Assembly (NCBI GenBank): GCA_018816095.1
Contig: JAHIWP010000022.1
Location: 1-64,000, forward strand
Origin: Gammaproteobacteria bacterium
GTDB lineage: Bacteria; Pseudomonadota; Gammaproteobacteria; Pseudomonadales; Pseudomonadaceae
Reading direction: 5' to 3'
Length of the DNA: 64,000 nucleotides
Position numbers and translations under genes: made by a program. The notes under the pieces are model-generated. The model was not told the DNA's origin, did no database searches, and saw nothing but the letters and a program-made list of their open reading frames with translations. Numbering within the stretch: position 1 is the first letter of the stretch; every line of letters begins with the position of its first letter. Shown in pieces: positions 37,895-47,718 of this stretch.

Positions 37895-38082
37895 TGCGGA
37901 ACTCCTTGCGATGGACGTCCGCAGTTGAAGCCGCCGTATCGTCGCGGCAGCGGGATTATGCGTGCGGTCAGTAGAGTTCTAGCTAAGGAATGCTGCGCTG
38001 TCGAATCGCCTGGTGGCGCTGTGCAACCTATGGGCCAAGGGCCGCGCTAGAGGCGCGGCGTTGGCTCGATTTGGCGGGTGGC

Positions 38083-39099
38083 CTAGAAGCCTTCGAGAAC
38101 GATTTTGCCGCGTGCCGTGCCGCTTTCCAGCAGCGCATGGGCGCGGCGCAGATTGGCCGCGTTGATGCTGCCGAAGTGCTCGCCGAGCGTAGTTTTCAGG
38201 GTGCCGGCATCCACCAATTCGGCAACCCGTTGCAGCAGGCGATGCTGCTCGATCATATCGGCGGTCTCGAACAGCGAGCGGGTAAACATCAGCTCCCAGT
38301 GCAGCGACAGGCTTTTGCGCTTGAGTTGCATGATGTCCAGCGGCTGCTCCGGATCGTCGATCAGCGCCAGGCGGCCTTGCGGGGCGAGGGCTTCGACCAG
38401 TTGCGCATAGTGCTGATCGGTCTGGGTCAGGCTGGCCACATGGGTGACCTGATTGATACCGATGCGTTTCAGCTCTTCACTCAGCGGTTGGCGATGGTCG
38501 ATCACATGGTGCGCGCCCAGCTGGCGAACCCAGGCTTGGGTCTCGGGGCGGGAGGCGGTGCCGATCACCGTCAGGCCAGTGAGTTGACGTGCCAGCTGCA
38601 CCAGGATCGAACCCACGCCGCCGGCTGCACCGACGATCAGCAGGCTCTGGCCCAGGTCTGCGCTGCCTTGGCTGACTTGCAGTCGCTCAAACAACAACTC
38701 CCAGGCGGTGATTGCGGTCAGCGGCAGGGCCGCGGCTTCGGCAAACCCCAGTTTCTTCGGCATGCGCGCGACGATGCGTTCGTCCACCACATGCAACTCG
38801 CTGTTGGCCCCGGCGCGGTTGATCGCCCCGGCGTAATACACCCGGTCGCCGGGCTGGAACAGGCTGACCTCGCTGCCCACCGCCTTGACGATGCCGCTGG
38901 CATCCCAACCAAGAACCTTGGCTGCACCGTCTTCAGGGGCCACGTTACGACGGATCTTGGTGTCCACCGGGTTGACCGAAATGGCTTTGACCTCGACCAG
39001 CAGATCGCGCGGGCCGGGCGTCGGTGCAGGCAGTTCGACATCCTGCAGCGCGTCAGTATGCTCGGCCGGCAGCGATTGGTAATAAGCGACAGCTTTCAT
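38083..39099 (-). CDS. Zinc-binding-family alcohol dehydrogenase / quinone oxidoreductase-like
   Basis: A 338-residue medium-chain dehydrogenase/reductase, zeta-crystallin-like. It opens MKAVAYYQSLPAEH, has the core SVNPVDTKIRR, and the NADPH site LLIVGAAGGVGSILVQLARQ (about residues 150-170). The catalytic zinc cysteines of true alcohol dehydrogenases are absent, pointing to quinone or enone reduction. It is followed by nothing on this strand; the monooxygenase gene lies 12 bp upstream in the same direction. Confidence 0.9.
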   Translation of the reverse strand: MKAVAYYQSLPAEHTDALQDVELPAPTPGPRDLLVEVKAISVNPVDTKIRRNVAPEDGAAKVLGWDASGIVKAVGSEVSLFQPGDRVYYAGAINRAGANSELHVVDERIVARMPKKLGFAEAAALPLTAITAWELLFERLQVSQGSADLGQSLLIVGAAGGVGSILVQLARQLTGLTVIGTASRPETQAWVRQLGAHHVIDHRQPLSEELKRIGINQVTHVASLTQTDQHYAQLVEALAPQGRLALIDDPEQPLDIMQLKRKSLSLHWELMFTRSLFETADMIEQHRLLQRVAELVDAGTLKTTLGEHFGSINAANLRRAHALLESGTARGKIVLEGF

Positions 39100-39111
39100 G
39101 GATGACTTCCC

Positions 39112-39405
39112 TTAGAGAATGCGTTGCATCAGTTGATGATCGACCTGTTCCAGCAGACTGCCGCAGGTTTCGCCGAAGTGCAGAAAGTGTGCGGTCTGCT
39201 GGTGCGCGCTGAGGGCGGCGGCGTCCTGCCACTGCTCAACCATGATGAAGCGGTTGGGCAGCTCCTGATGGCGGTGCAGGTTGTATTGCAGGCAACCGGC
39301 TTCGGCTTGGCTGGGCGGCACCAATTGGCGCAAGCCTGCTTCAACAGCCTCGGCCTGGCCGGGGAGGGCAGTGATGGTGGCAATCAGGGTCAGTGGCGTG
39401 GTCAT
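39112..39405 (-). CDS. Antibiotic biosynthesis monooxygenase-fold protein (YgiN-like)
   Basis: A 97-residue ferredoxin-like ABM domain: LTLIATITALPGQAEAVEAG, GCLQYNLHRHQELPNRFIMV and the C-terminal HQQTAHFLHF. YgiN-type members oxidise quinols or handle aromatic intermediates. It is upstream of, and presumably co-transcribed with, the quinone-oxidoreductase-like gene, which supports a joint role in quinone or electrophile metabolism. It is divergent from the LysR gene. Confidence 0.85.
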   Translation of the reverse strand: MTTPLTLIATITALPGQAEAVEAGLRQLVPPSQAEAGCLQYNLHRHQELPNRFIMVEQWQDAAALSAHQQTAHFLHFGETCGSLLEQVDHQLMQRIL

Positions 39406-39508
39406 GGTGGACTCCGGTTAAGTGCTGGCAATGCTCGGTTATTTGATTGACGAGAAAAACAGTCTGCTACTAGAGTCTCTTTCAATATTTTTTTGATAAT
39501 GAGCTGCC

Positions 39509-40426
39509 ATGCTGCGTTTTGATGATCTGCAGTTGTTTGTCACCACCGCTGATCTGGGCAATCTCTCGGCGGCAGCGCGACGCCTGGATATTTCCCCGGC
39601 AGTGGCCAGCGCCGCGCTCAAGCGTCTGGAACAGCAACTGGAGGCGCGCCTGTTCAGCCGCTCTACCCGCAGCCTGCGGCTGACACCCGAGGGTGAGTTG
39701 TTTCTCGGCCATGCACGGTTGGCCCTGCAGAGCCTGGATGACGGCCGTCAGCAGTTGGCTGGCAGCAAGGTCGGCATCAGTGGGCCGTTGCAGCTGTCTG
39801 CGCCATCAGACTTCGGCCGCAATACGCTGTTGCCCTGGCTGGATGAGTTTCAGCTGGCGCATCCTCAGGTGCTACTGCGCCTGCTGCTGGGTGATCGTGT
39901 GGCGGATCTGTTTCGCGAGCCGGTGGACATTGCCCTGCGCTACGGCGCCCCAGAGGATTCCAGCCTGGTCGCCTTACCCGTTGCCGCCGCCAATCGCCGT
40001 GTGCTTTGCGCCGCACCGCAGTACCTGCAGCGGCATGGCGCGCCGCAATCGGTGGAGGAACTGGCCGAGCACAACTGCCTGCTCTATATGCTCGGCGGGC
40101 GGCTGCATGACCGCTGGCGTTTCAGTGACGGCAAGCGCGAGCAAGGCATTAGCGTCAGAGGCGACCGGGTCAGTGATGATGCCGATGTGGTGCGGCGCTG
40201 GGCGGTCAGTGGTGCCGGTCTGGTGTACAAATCTTGGCTGGATGTGGCCGGCGACGTGCGTGCCGGCCGGCTCCAGGTACTGCTGCCCGAGCTGCGCTGC
40301 GAGCCGACACCGCTCAACCTGATCTGCGCGCACCGTGCGCAATTGAGCAAGCCGGTGCTCTTGCTCCGTGAGTTCGTGCAAGCGCGCTGCGCCGAGTTGT
40401 TGGCAGATGCGCCGTGGCCGAACTAA
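39509..40426 (+). CDS. LysR-family regulator of the adjacent oxidoreductase pair
   Basis: A 305-residue LysR protein. N-terminal HTH: DDLQLFVTTADLGNLSAAAR then LDISPAVASAALKRLEQQL (about residues 4-50). The effector-binding domain follows from about 88. It is of the short-LysR (AaeR/DhcR-like) group. It is divergent from the monooxygenase/quinone oxidoreductase operon across 103 bp, the standard arrangement for a local activator. The inducer is unknown, possibly a quinone or reactive electrophile. Confidence 0.9.
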   Translation: MLRFDDLQLFVTTADLGNLSAAARRLDISPAVASAALKRLEQQLEARLFSRSTRSLRLTPEGELFLGHARLALQSLDDGRQQLAGSKVGISGPLQLSAPSDFGRNTLLPWLDEFQLAHPQVLLRLLLGDRVADLFREPVDIALRYGAPEDSSLVALPVAAANRRVLCAAPQYLQRHGAPQSVEELAEHNCLLYMLGGRLHDRWRFSDGKREQGISVRGDRVSDDADVVRRWAVSGAGLVYKSWLDVAGDVRAGRLQVLLPELRCEPTPLNLICAHRAQLSKPVLLLREFVQARCAELLADAPWPN

Positions 40427-40427
40427 G

Positions 40428-40454
40428 ATTGCCGCCAGTGCACTGCGGCAATCC
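40428..40454 (+). terminator. Hairpin after the LysR gene
   Basis: GATTGCCG...CAGTG pairs with CACTG...CGGCAATC, 13 pairs with one bulged C and practically no loop. There is no T-tract, so termination activity is uncertain. Confidence 0.45.
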
Positions 40455-40508
40455 ATCGCAGTGCGGCTGTGTCACATGCGCCCCAGAGCAATGCTAGAGT
40501 CGCGCCCC

Positions 40509-40895
40509 ATGAACATGACCCGTACTGACCGTCGCCTGCTGGCCTGGATGCTGTATTTCAGCGTTCTGTTCAGTGCGTTCGCCTGCAGTATTGGTCACGG
40601 GCAGATGGCCGGCCTGCAGCTCAGTGGATTGAGCAGTCAGTACTGCTCTTTTGAGGGCAACTTCGGTGCCGGTGCCGATCTGCAAGGCTCCGGTGTGGTG
40701 GCGCCCAATTCTGCCACCGACTCCGGCTGCTCCCTGAGTTCCACCTTCAGCGCGATCATCCTGGCGGCGTTCTTCGGTTTGCTAGGTTTGCTGGCACCCA
40801 GCCGCGCACCCCTGCTGACGTTCTTCTTTACCCCGCGACCTGTTCGCTATCTCTGGCCTTCGGCCAACCCCCGCGCTTCTCCGTCAACTCTGTAG
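40509..40895 (+). CDS. DUF2946-family protein at head of copper cluster
   Basis: A 128-residue protein with an N-terminal membrane segment (LAWMLYFSVLFSAFACSIGHG), a cysteine pair in the middle (SQYCSFEG and DSGCSLSS) and a second hydrophobic segment (AIILAAFFGLLGLLAP). DUF2946 proteins commonly sit in copper-responsive operons; their role is not established. ATG at 40509; an ATG at 40491 is an alternative. The gene lies upstream of the PCu(A)C gene. Confidence 0.75.
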   Translation: MNMTRTDRRLLAWMLYFSVLFSAFACSIGHGQMAGLQLSGLSSQYCSFEGNFGAGADLQGSGVVAPNSATDSGCSLSSTFSAIILAAFFGLLGLLAPSRAPLLTFFFTPRPVRYLWPSANPRASPSTL

Positions 40896-41203
40896 CGACC
40901 GGGCATCACGTCCCGGCTGTCGTCGTTGTGCTGCATGTTGCATCGTGCAGCCACGCTACTGATGAGCTATCGGAGTTGATCCATGAGCCAACGCGCTCCC
41001 CGTGTTTATAACCGCTCTGGCGCTGGCACTTGTATGCAGAGCCGGCGGTTGTCGCGTTGCTGATCGTGCTCTTAGCTGATCACCAGCATCACCTGTTACT
41101 GGGTAATGGCAGCAGCATCGTCGCAGCACAAACCTGACGTCCCTGCGCTTAGATTTACCCTGCCAGCACCTATGCACCGCCCGTTCATAAATGGAGACAC
41201 ATC
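40896..41203. other. 308-bp gap within the copper cluster
   Basis: It holds a short hairpin CCGGG/CCCGG (40899-40916) and a 26-codon frame listed separately. No clear promoter or operator was recognised. Confidence 0.5.
40983..41063 (+). CDS. Possible 26-residue peptide gene
   Basis: ATG with GGAG seven bases upstream. The product is arginine- and serine-rich, with two cysteines including the last residue. It could be a leader peptide, a remnant, or chance. Confidence 0.2.
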   Translation: MSQRAPRVYNRSGAGTCMQSRRLSRC

Positions 41204-41686
41204 ATGCGAGTGAAAAAGACCTTACTGATTGCTGCCCTGCTCAGCCCGAGCCTGTTCGCCAGTGCCCACGAATACACGGTCGGTGAGTTGCACATCTCCC
41301 ACCCCTGGTCGCGGGAAATGCCGCCAGTTGCCCCTACGGCGGCTGCTTATTTTGTGGTGCACAACAAGGGCGCCGAGGCGGATCGTCTGCTCAGTGTCAG
41401 CACCCCGCACGCGGGTAAGGCTGAGTTACATGAGCACATGCATGCCGACGGTGTGATGAAAATGCAGCAGGTGCAAAACGTGGTGATTCCTGCCGGTGGC
41501 GAGGTGAAATTCGAACCTATGGGTTACCACGTGATGATGTTCAACCTGCAGCAGCAGGCCAAGGACGGCGAGCGTTTCCCGCTGACTCTGACCTTCGAGA
41601 AGGCCGGCCAGTTAGACGTAGACGTGGCGGTGCACAAGGATGCTCCAGCCAGTGAGCAGGCCCCCGCTGAAGGGCACGCGCATTAA
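41204..41686 (+). CDS. PCu(A)C-family periplasmic copper chaperone
   Basis: A 160-residue secreted protein. Signal peptide about residues 1-21 (ALLSPSLFASAHE). The Cu(I) site follows the family rule H-X10-M-X21-H-X-M exactly: His76, Met87, His109, Met111. A His-containing tail (EGHAH) may bind Cu(II). Such chaperones deliver copper to cytochrome oxidase or shuttle periplasmic copper. GGAGACACATC precedes the ATG. Confidence 0.93.
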   Translation: MRVKKTLLIAALLSPSLFASAHEYTVGELHISHPWSREMPPVAPTAAAYFVVHNKGAEADRLLSVSTPHAGKAELHEHMHADGVMKMQQVQNVVIPAGGEVKFEPMGYHVMMFNLQQQAKDGERFPLTLTFEKAGQLDVDVAVHKDAPASEQAPAEGHAH

Positions 41687-41793
41687 ACGCCGCCACTTGC
41701 TGAGCGGCACGGCTGTGTGCATGCCACGGCGTTCCCAGTGCAGCGTTGCAGCCGTGCAGCAGGGCGGTTGTGTGCCGGCCTTGAGTGGTCGTG

Positions 41794-42165
41794 ATGCCCG
41801 GTAGTCGCGCCCACTCAGGCCAATACCGCGCCGCGTGCCTGGCCTTGTTCGCCATGCTGTTGCTGAGTGTCGGGCCGTTGTGGTCACAGCTCAGTCAGCC
41901 TGCCGAACCAGCTTGGCTGACTGAGCTGGCCTGTGGCGAGCACAGCGGCAGCGCTGAGCACTCGCTGAGTCATGAGGCCGCGTGGGCCAAGTGCGGCTAT
42001 TGCACCTTGCTGCTGCACAGTCCAGCCACCGGTTGCGTCAGTCCATCGCTGGCGTTGGTCGGAATCACCCCAGAGGCCTCATCTATTGCGCCGGTACGCA
42101 GCGGGATTGCCGGCTCGGCCATCTTCCCGGGCTCGCGCAGCCGCGCCCCGCCTATTTATTCCTGA
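41794..42165 (+). CDS. Second DUF2946-family protein
   Basis: A 123-residue protein with an N-terminal hydrophobic segment (ACLALFAMLLLSVGPLW) and the family cysteine/histidine cluster ACGEH, KCGYCTLLLHSP and GCVS. It is likely exported or membrane-anchored. It sits between the PCu(A)C chaperone and oprC, which argues for a role in copper handling. The ATG at 41794 was chosen over the GTG at 41785. Confidence 0.8.
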   Translation: MPGSRAHSGQYRAACLALFAMLLLSVGPLWSQLSQPAEPAWLTELACGEHSGSAEHSLSHEAAWAKCGYCTLLLHSPATGCVSPSLALVGITPEASSIAPVRSGIAGSAIFPGSRSRAPPIYS

Positions 42166-42247
42166 TCGTCATTGCCCTTGTTATGTCTGTCATCGCTGTT
42201 GAGCGGCGGTGAGCAAACCCTGGTTTTGTCTCGATTTTGGAATAAAC

Positions 42248-44359
42248 ATGTCGACTCGTTCGCTGTTGATCACTGCTGCACCGTTTCGTTTGGCGCCGCT
42301 GTGTGCCGGTTTACTGCTGGCCGCCCAGGCGCATGCCGCGCAAACCAATGAGCCATCATTGCTGCACTTGCCGCCGTTGGTGGTCACCGGTGTGGCCCAG
42401 CAGTCGCCGGTCACCGTGGTTACCGACCCCAAGCAACCGCGTCAGCCGGTGCCCGCTGCCGATGGTGCGGATTACCTGAAAACCATCCCCGGCTTCAACG
42501 CCATCCGCAGTGGCGGCGCCAATGGTGACCCGTTGTTTCGCGGCATGTTCGGCTCGCGTTTGAACATCCTCAGTGATGGTGGCGTGCTGCTCGGTGCCTG
42601 CCCCAATCGGATGGATGCGCCAACCTCCTACCTGTCGCCGGAGAACTTCGACCGTCTGACGGTGATCAAGGGGCCACAATCGGTGCTCTGGGGGCCGGGT
42701 GCCTCGGCGGCGACGATTCTCTTTGAGCGTGACACGCCGCGCTTTGAAACCCTCGGCGGACGTGTGGATGGCAGCCTATTAGCCGGCTCCAATGGCCGTT
42801 TTGATCGTCGTCTGGATGCCACGGCGGGCGGCAGTCAGGGCTATGTCCGCGTGCTCGGCAACAGCGCCCAGGCCGATGATTATGAGGACGGCAATGGCGA
42901 TACCGTGCCCTCGCGTTGGCAGAAATGGAACAGTGACGTGCTGCTCGGCTGGACGCCGAATGACGACACCTTGATCGAACTCAGTGCCGGCCGTGGCGAT
43001 GGTGAGGCGCGCTACGCAGGGCGCGGCATGGATGGCAGCCAGTTCCTGCGTGAAAGCCTCGGCCTGCGCGTGCGTCTGGAGAATCTCGGCGAGGTGTTCC
43101 AAGGCCTGGAAGGGCAGGTGTATTACAACTACGCCGACCACGTGATGGACAACTTCAGCCTGCGCAGCCCCAACCCGCAGGACGTTATGGCGATGATGCG
43201 CAACCCCGTGGCCAGTAATGTTGACCGCCGCACCTTGGGCGGGCGTGTGGTGGGCACGTGGAACTGGCAAGCCGTCGAGCTCAAGGCCGGTGTCGACGCA
43301 CAGCGCAACGAGCATCGCAAGCGCGCCTCCAGCTTCAACATGATGACCCAGACGTACACCGACTACGACCAGTTCAACTGGGACAAAGATGCCGAGTTCC
43401 ACAACTACGGTTTGTTTGGCGAGTTGACCTGGCAGCTCAGTGAGCGCGAACGCTGGGTCACCGGCGCACGCCTGGACCGCGCCTCGGTCAAGGATTACCG
43501 GCAAACCCTCGGCAGCGGCATGACCTTGCGTGCTAACCCCACGGCCGATGAAACCCGCAGTGACACGCTGCCCAGTGGTTTTGTGCGTTACGAGCAGGAC
43601 CTGCAACGTCTGCCGGCCACCTGGTATGCCGGCCTCGGCCATACCCAGCGTTTCCCCGACTACTGGGAGTTGTTCTCCGCCAGCGCCGGCCCCATTGGTT
43701 TTGTGCAACCGATGGAAAGCCTGGAGCCGGAGAAAACCACCCAGCTGGATATCGGCATCAACTACCGCAGTACAAAACTCGAAGCCTGGGCGTCTGCCTA
43801 CGCCGGCCAGGTGCGTGATTACATCCTGTTCAGCTACGGCCCTGGGATGATGCCGGGGCATGTGCGTTCGCAAGCCAGCAACATCGACGCGCGCATCATG
43901 GGCGGCGAGTTAGGCATGAGTTATCGCCTGGACAGCAACTGGAAAACCGATGCCAGCCTGGCCTATGCCTGGGGCAAGAACAGCTCCGATGATCGTCCGC
44001 TGGGGCAAACGCCGCCGCTGGAAGCACGGTTTGGTTTGGCTTATGAGCGCAGTGATTGGAGCGCTGGCGCGTTATGGCGTGTGGTCGCGGCGCAGAACCG
44101 GGTGGATGAGAGCAAGGGCAACGTGGTCGGCAAAGACTTCGATACAAGCAGTGGTTTTGCCGTGTTCTCGCTCAATGCCGCTTACCGCCTGACGCCCGAG
44201 GTCAAGCTCAGCGCTGGCGTGGATAACCTGTTCGACAAAGTTTACAGCGAGCACCTGAACCTGGCGGGTAATGCCGGATTCGGTTTTTCTGCGGATGACC
44301 CGCAAGCCTTCAACGAACCAGGCCGCACGCTGTGGACCAAGGTGGACTTCAGCTTCTGA
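42248..44359 (+). CDS. oprC: TonB-dependent copper receptor OprC
   Basis: A 703-residue outer-membrane transporter. Signal peptide about 1-30; plug domain with LKTIPGFNAIRSGGANGDPL and TVIKGPQSVLWGPGA; then a 22-strand barrel ending in an aromatic residue (WTKVDFSF). Residues 118-122 are C-P-N-R-M, matching the CXXXM copper-binding site described for P. aeruginosa OprC. A TonB-box-like LPPLVVTG follows the signal peptide. It is the last gene of the copper acquisition cluster. Confidence 0.95.
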   Translation: MSTRSLLITAAPFRLAPLCAGLLLAAQAHAAQTNEPSLLHLPPLVVTGVAQQSPVTVVTDPKQPRQPVPAADGADYLKTIPGFNAIRSGGANGDPLFRGMFGSRLNILSDGGVLLGACPNRMDAPTSYLSPENFDRLTVIKGPQSVLWGPGASAATILFERDTPRFETLGGRVDGSLLAGSNGRFDRRLDATAGGSQGYVRVLGNSAQADDYEDGNGDTVPSRWQKWNSDVLLGWTPNDDTLIELSAGRGDGEARYAGRGMDGSQFLRESLGLRVRLENLGEVFQGLEGQVYYNYADHVMDNFSLRSPNPQDVMAMMRNPVASNVDRRTLGGRVVGTWNWQAVELKAGVDAQRNEHRKRASSFNMMTQTYTDYDQFNWDKDAEFHNYGLFGELTWQLSERERWVTGARLDRASVKDYRQTLGSGMTLRANPTADETRSDTLPSGFVRYEQDLQRLPATWYAGLGHTQRFPDYWELFSASAGPIGFVQPMESLEPEKTTQLDIGINYRSTKLEAWASAYAGQVRDYILFSYGPGMMPGHVRSQASNIDARIMGGELGMSYRLDSNWKTDASLAYAWGKNSSDDRPLGQTPPLEARFGLAYERSDWSAGALWRVVAAQNRVDESKGNVVGKDFDTSSGFAVFSLNAAYRLTPEVKLSAGVDNLFDKVYSEHLNLAGNAGFGFSADDPQAFNEPGRTLWTKVDFSF

Positions 44360-44408
44360 TCTTGATGTGCGCGCCGCCTGGCAACAGGCGGCTCCGCTTA
44401 GTTGTGCG

Positions 44409-44456
44409 AACCGCACGGCCGTTCTGTCTTGTACAGCGTGGTCCGTGCGGTTTTTT
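44409..44456 (+). terminator. Rho-independent terminator after oprC
   Basis: AACCGCACGG pairs with CCGTGCGGTT and is followed by a run of T. The 24-base loop can fold further. A second hairpin, GCCGCCTG-GCAA-CAGGCGGC, lies at 44373-44392. Confidence 0.8.
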
Positions 44457-44557
44457 CTGCGCCAGGGAAAAGATTTGCAGGGCTTAAGCAGGTTTTAAGC
44501 TTCGCCGAGCAGTGTATGCACGCAGACGTTAATCCACTCTCTCGAAAGGAACATCTC

Positions 44558-44824
44558 ATGCGCAAATTACTCCTGCTGTCCCTGGTGCTTGCCAGCCCGC
44601 TGACCTTCGCTGCGACCCAGTGCACCACCGCTGACAAAGCGCAGTGGCAGGATCAGGACGCGTTCCAGGCAGACCTCAAAGGCCAGGGTTACGAGATCAA
44701 GAAATTCAAAGTGACCAGCGGCAATTGCTACGAAATCTACGGCTTTAACAAAGACGGCGAAAAGGTCGAAATCTACTTTGATCCGGTCACCGGCAAAGTC
44801 ATCAAAGGTGGTGTTGAAGGCTAA
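44558..44824 (+). CDS. Secreted PepSY-domain protein
   Basis: An 88-residue protein: signal peptide about 1-18 (LLLSLVLASPLTFA), then one PepSY-like domain with DLKGQGYEIKKFKVTSGNCY, EIYGFNKDGEKVEIYFDP and VTGKVIKGG. Cys22 and Cys53 could form a disulfide. AAAGGA precedes the ATG. Its stop overlaps the start of the cytochrome b561 gene (TAATG), so the two are translated together. Confidence 0.9.
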   Translation: MRKLLLLSLVLASPLTFAATQCTTADKAQWQDQDAFQADLKGQGYEIKKFKVTSGNCYEIYGFNKDGEKVEIYFDPVTGKVIKGGVEG

Positions 44825-45360
44825 TGAACACACCGCCCCTACGCCTGTGGGATCCCGTGGTCAGGCTGTTTCACTGGTCCCTGGCGGGCGCTTTCCTGGC
44901 GAATTACTTCTTCACCGAAGAGGGCGAAAACTGGCACCGCTGGTTAGGTTATTACGCTGTAGCCTGGCTGGCGATTCGTTTGCTGTGGGGTTTTGTGGGC
45001 TCACCGGCGGCGCGCTGGGCGGATTTTTGGCCGACTCGGGCGCGTTTGACCGAACACCTAAAGGCGCTCGTTAGCGGGCGTGACTACCACCGCATGGGGC
45101 ATTCGCCTCTGGGTGGTCTGGTGATGATCGGCATGATGCTGTTGATGTTCGGCCTGGGCGTGACCGGCTTTCTGATGGAGGAGGTCGATTACTTCTGGGG
45201 GGCCGATCTACCGCTGCAAATTCATGACTTCTGTGCCAACGCGCTGATGGCTCTGGTGGGGCTGCATATTACGGCGTCGCTGTTTGAAAGCTACCGACTG
45301 CAGGAAAACCTGCCGCTGTCGATGGTCACGGGTAAGCGGCGCAAGCTGGAAGAGCATTGA
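44824..45360 (+). CDS. Cytochrome b561-family membrane protein
   Basis: A 178-residue, four-helix di-heme b-type cytochrome of the Ni,Fe-hydrogenase cytochrome b group. Heme-ligand histidines are likely in LFHWSLAG, WHRWLGYY, LQIHDFCAN and VGLHITASLFES. It transfers electrons across or within the inner membrane. Coupling to the PepSY protein suggests a periplasmic electron acceptor or donor partner; the actual redox partner is unknown. Confidence 0.9.
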   Translation: MNTPPLRLWDPVVRLFHWSLAGAFLANYFFTEEGENWHRWLGYYAVAWLAIRLLWGFVGSPAARWADFWPTRARLTEHLKALVSGRDYHRMGHSPLGGLVMIGMMLLMFGLGVTGFLMEEVDYFWGADLPLQIHDFCANALMALVGLHITASLFESYRLQENLPLSMVTGKRRKLEEH

Positions 45361-45370
45361 GTTTTTATCT

Positions 45371-45429
45371 GTCGCGGCTAAAGCCCCTCCCACAGTTCAT
45401 ATGCTCTGTGGGAGGGGCTTTAGCCGCGA
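45371..45429. repeat. Inverted REP pair, family A
   Basis: GTCGCGGCTAAAGCCCCTCC then its complement arrangement TGTGGGAGGGGCTTTAGCCG, separated by 12 bases. The pair can form a 23-bp hairpin and probably ends both convergent transcripts (b561 and adenine deaminase). Confidence 0.92.
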
Positions 45430-45438
45430 TGATGTTGC

Positions 45439-46398
<960 letters not shown>

Positions 46399-46473
46399 TT
46401 ATCAGGCGTGGTTGCCGCCTAGTTTAACCGGTGGGACAGGATTTCGCCGAATCGGCCAGGCTGTGCGCTATTT

Positions 46474-46531
46474 GTGGGAGGGGCTTTAGCCGCGACGGCT
46501 CTGGCAATGTCGCGGCTAAAGCCCCTCCCAC
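46474..46531. repeat. Inverted REP pair, family A
   Basis: GTGGGAGGGGCTTTAGCCGC and its exact complement, 12 bases apart, in the gap between adenine deaminase and the oxygenase gene. Confidence 0.93.
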
Positions 46532-46546
46532 GGTAAGTCGTTGCTA

Positions 46547-47512
46547 TCAACCCTGCTGTTCTTCCCGTCGATACGCATAGGTATCAGCAAAGCGCGACAG
46601 CAGGTATTCGGCGCTGGTCACGCTTGGGTACTTGGGCGGATTGGCGGCGTCTGAGCAGTTGGGCAGGCAGCTGATCTCGGTGTCCGGGTGCGGTTCGGCG
46701 AAGAACGGCATGGAGTAGCGATCCACCCCCAATGGGCTGACCACCCGGTGCGGCGTTGAGGTGTAACGGTCGTTGCTCCAGCGCGCGAGCATGTCGCCGA
46801 TGTTGACCACAAAACTGCCGGCAATCGGCGGTGCGTCGATCCATTCGCCGTCGCGGGCACGCACTTGCAGGCCGCCTGCGTCGTCTTGGTAAAGCAGAGT
46901 GATGCAGCCGTAATCGGTGTGCGCGCCAGCGCCTTGTTGCTCGGCGCTACTGGCGGTCTGACGCGGCGGGTAGTGGATCATGCGCAGCACGCTGATCGGC
47001 TCATGAAAACGCGTATCGAAAAAGTCGCGGTCGATATCCAGGGCAATGGTCATTGCGCGCAGCAGGGTTTGCGCCAGTGCCTGCATATCGACGTAGTGCT
47101 GCTCCATCAGTGTGGCCCAGCCAGGTAGATCGGGATGGCGATTGGCGCCGCGCAGCGGTTTGCCAGCCAGCACTTCTGGGTGGTTGAGGTCCATATGGAA
47201 GCCCATGTCGAAGGTTTCCTTGAGGTCGCTCGGTTTGCTCGGGTCCAACTGCTCGGTGGCAATCGCGCCGTAACCACGGTGGTGGGCGGTCTGGGTGATG
47301 TCGATCTTGAGTTTTTCCTCGGCCGGCAGGGCGAAGAAGGTCTTGGCGGCGCTCAGCAGGTCGGCGATGCGCGCCGGGCTGATCGGGTGGCCGGTGATAT
47401 AGAAAAAGCCCCACTCGCGGCAAGCGCGGTCAATCTGCTGGGCCACGTCCGGCCAGGAGGTTTGGTCGTCACTGTAGAGCGGGGCGATATCGATAATCGG
47501 TAGGGTGTGCAT
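46547..47512 (-). CDS. 2-oxoglutarate/Fe(II)-dependent oxygenase
   Basis: A 321-residue enzyme of the isopenicillin-N-synthase-like family. Iron ligands: HTDYG (His-X-Asp) and STPHRV (distal His); the 2OG carboxylate arginine is in DRYSMPFF. N-terminal IDIAPLYSDD and REWGFFYITGHP match the DIOX_N region. In P. aeruginosa a similar gene (PA0147) neighbours adenine deaminase. Its position in a nucleobase locus suggests purine hydroxylation, such as of xanthine, but this is inference. Confidence 0.9.
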   Translation of the reverse strand: MHTLPIIDIAPLYSDDQTSWPDVAQQIDRACREWGFFYITGHPISPARIADLLSAAKTFFALPAEEKLKIDITQTAHHRGYGAIATEQLDPSKPSDLKETFDMGFHMDLNHPEVLAGKPLRGANRHPDLPGWATLMEQHYVDMQALAQTLLRAMTIALDIDRDFFDTRFHEPISVLRMIHYPPRQTASSAEQQGAGAHTDYGCITLLYQDDAGGLQVRARDGEWIDAPPIAGSFVVNIGDMLARWSNDRYTSTPHRVVSPLGVDRYSMPFFAEPHPDTEISCLPNCSDAANPPKYPSVTSAEYLLSRFADTYAYRREEQQG

Positions 47513-47643
47513 AGAGGCTCCGGGTGGGGCGGTGCTGCGAGTCTTCTCGTACCCAGGGCAGCGAAAAAGGACGCCTCGGTTATGGGGCGCCCTTGTGATG
47601 CGGTTCTGCTGTCGGCCAGCAGGGACGGCATCGGTGATGTTCC

Positions 47644-47709
47644 GTAGGAGGGGCTACAGCCGCGATTCTTTCAAACATTAAGAACAGTCGCGGCTAAAGC
47701 CCCTCCCAC
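47644..47709. repeat. Inverted REP pair, family A (one degenerate arm)
   Basis: GTAGGAGGGGCTACAGCCGC (variant) and GTCGCGGCTAAAGCCCCTCC, 20 bases apart, between the oxygenase and BMP genes. Confidence 0.9.
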
Positions 47710-47718
47710 AGCCGAGGT

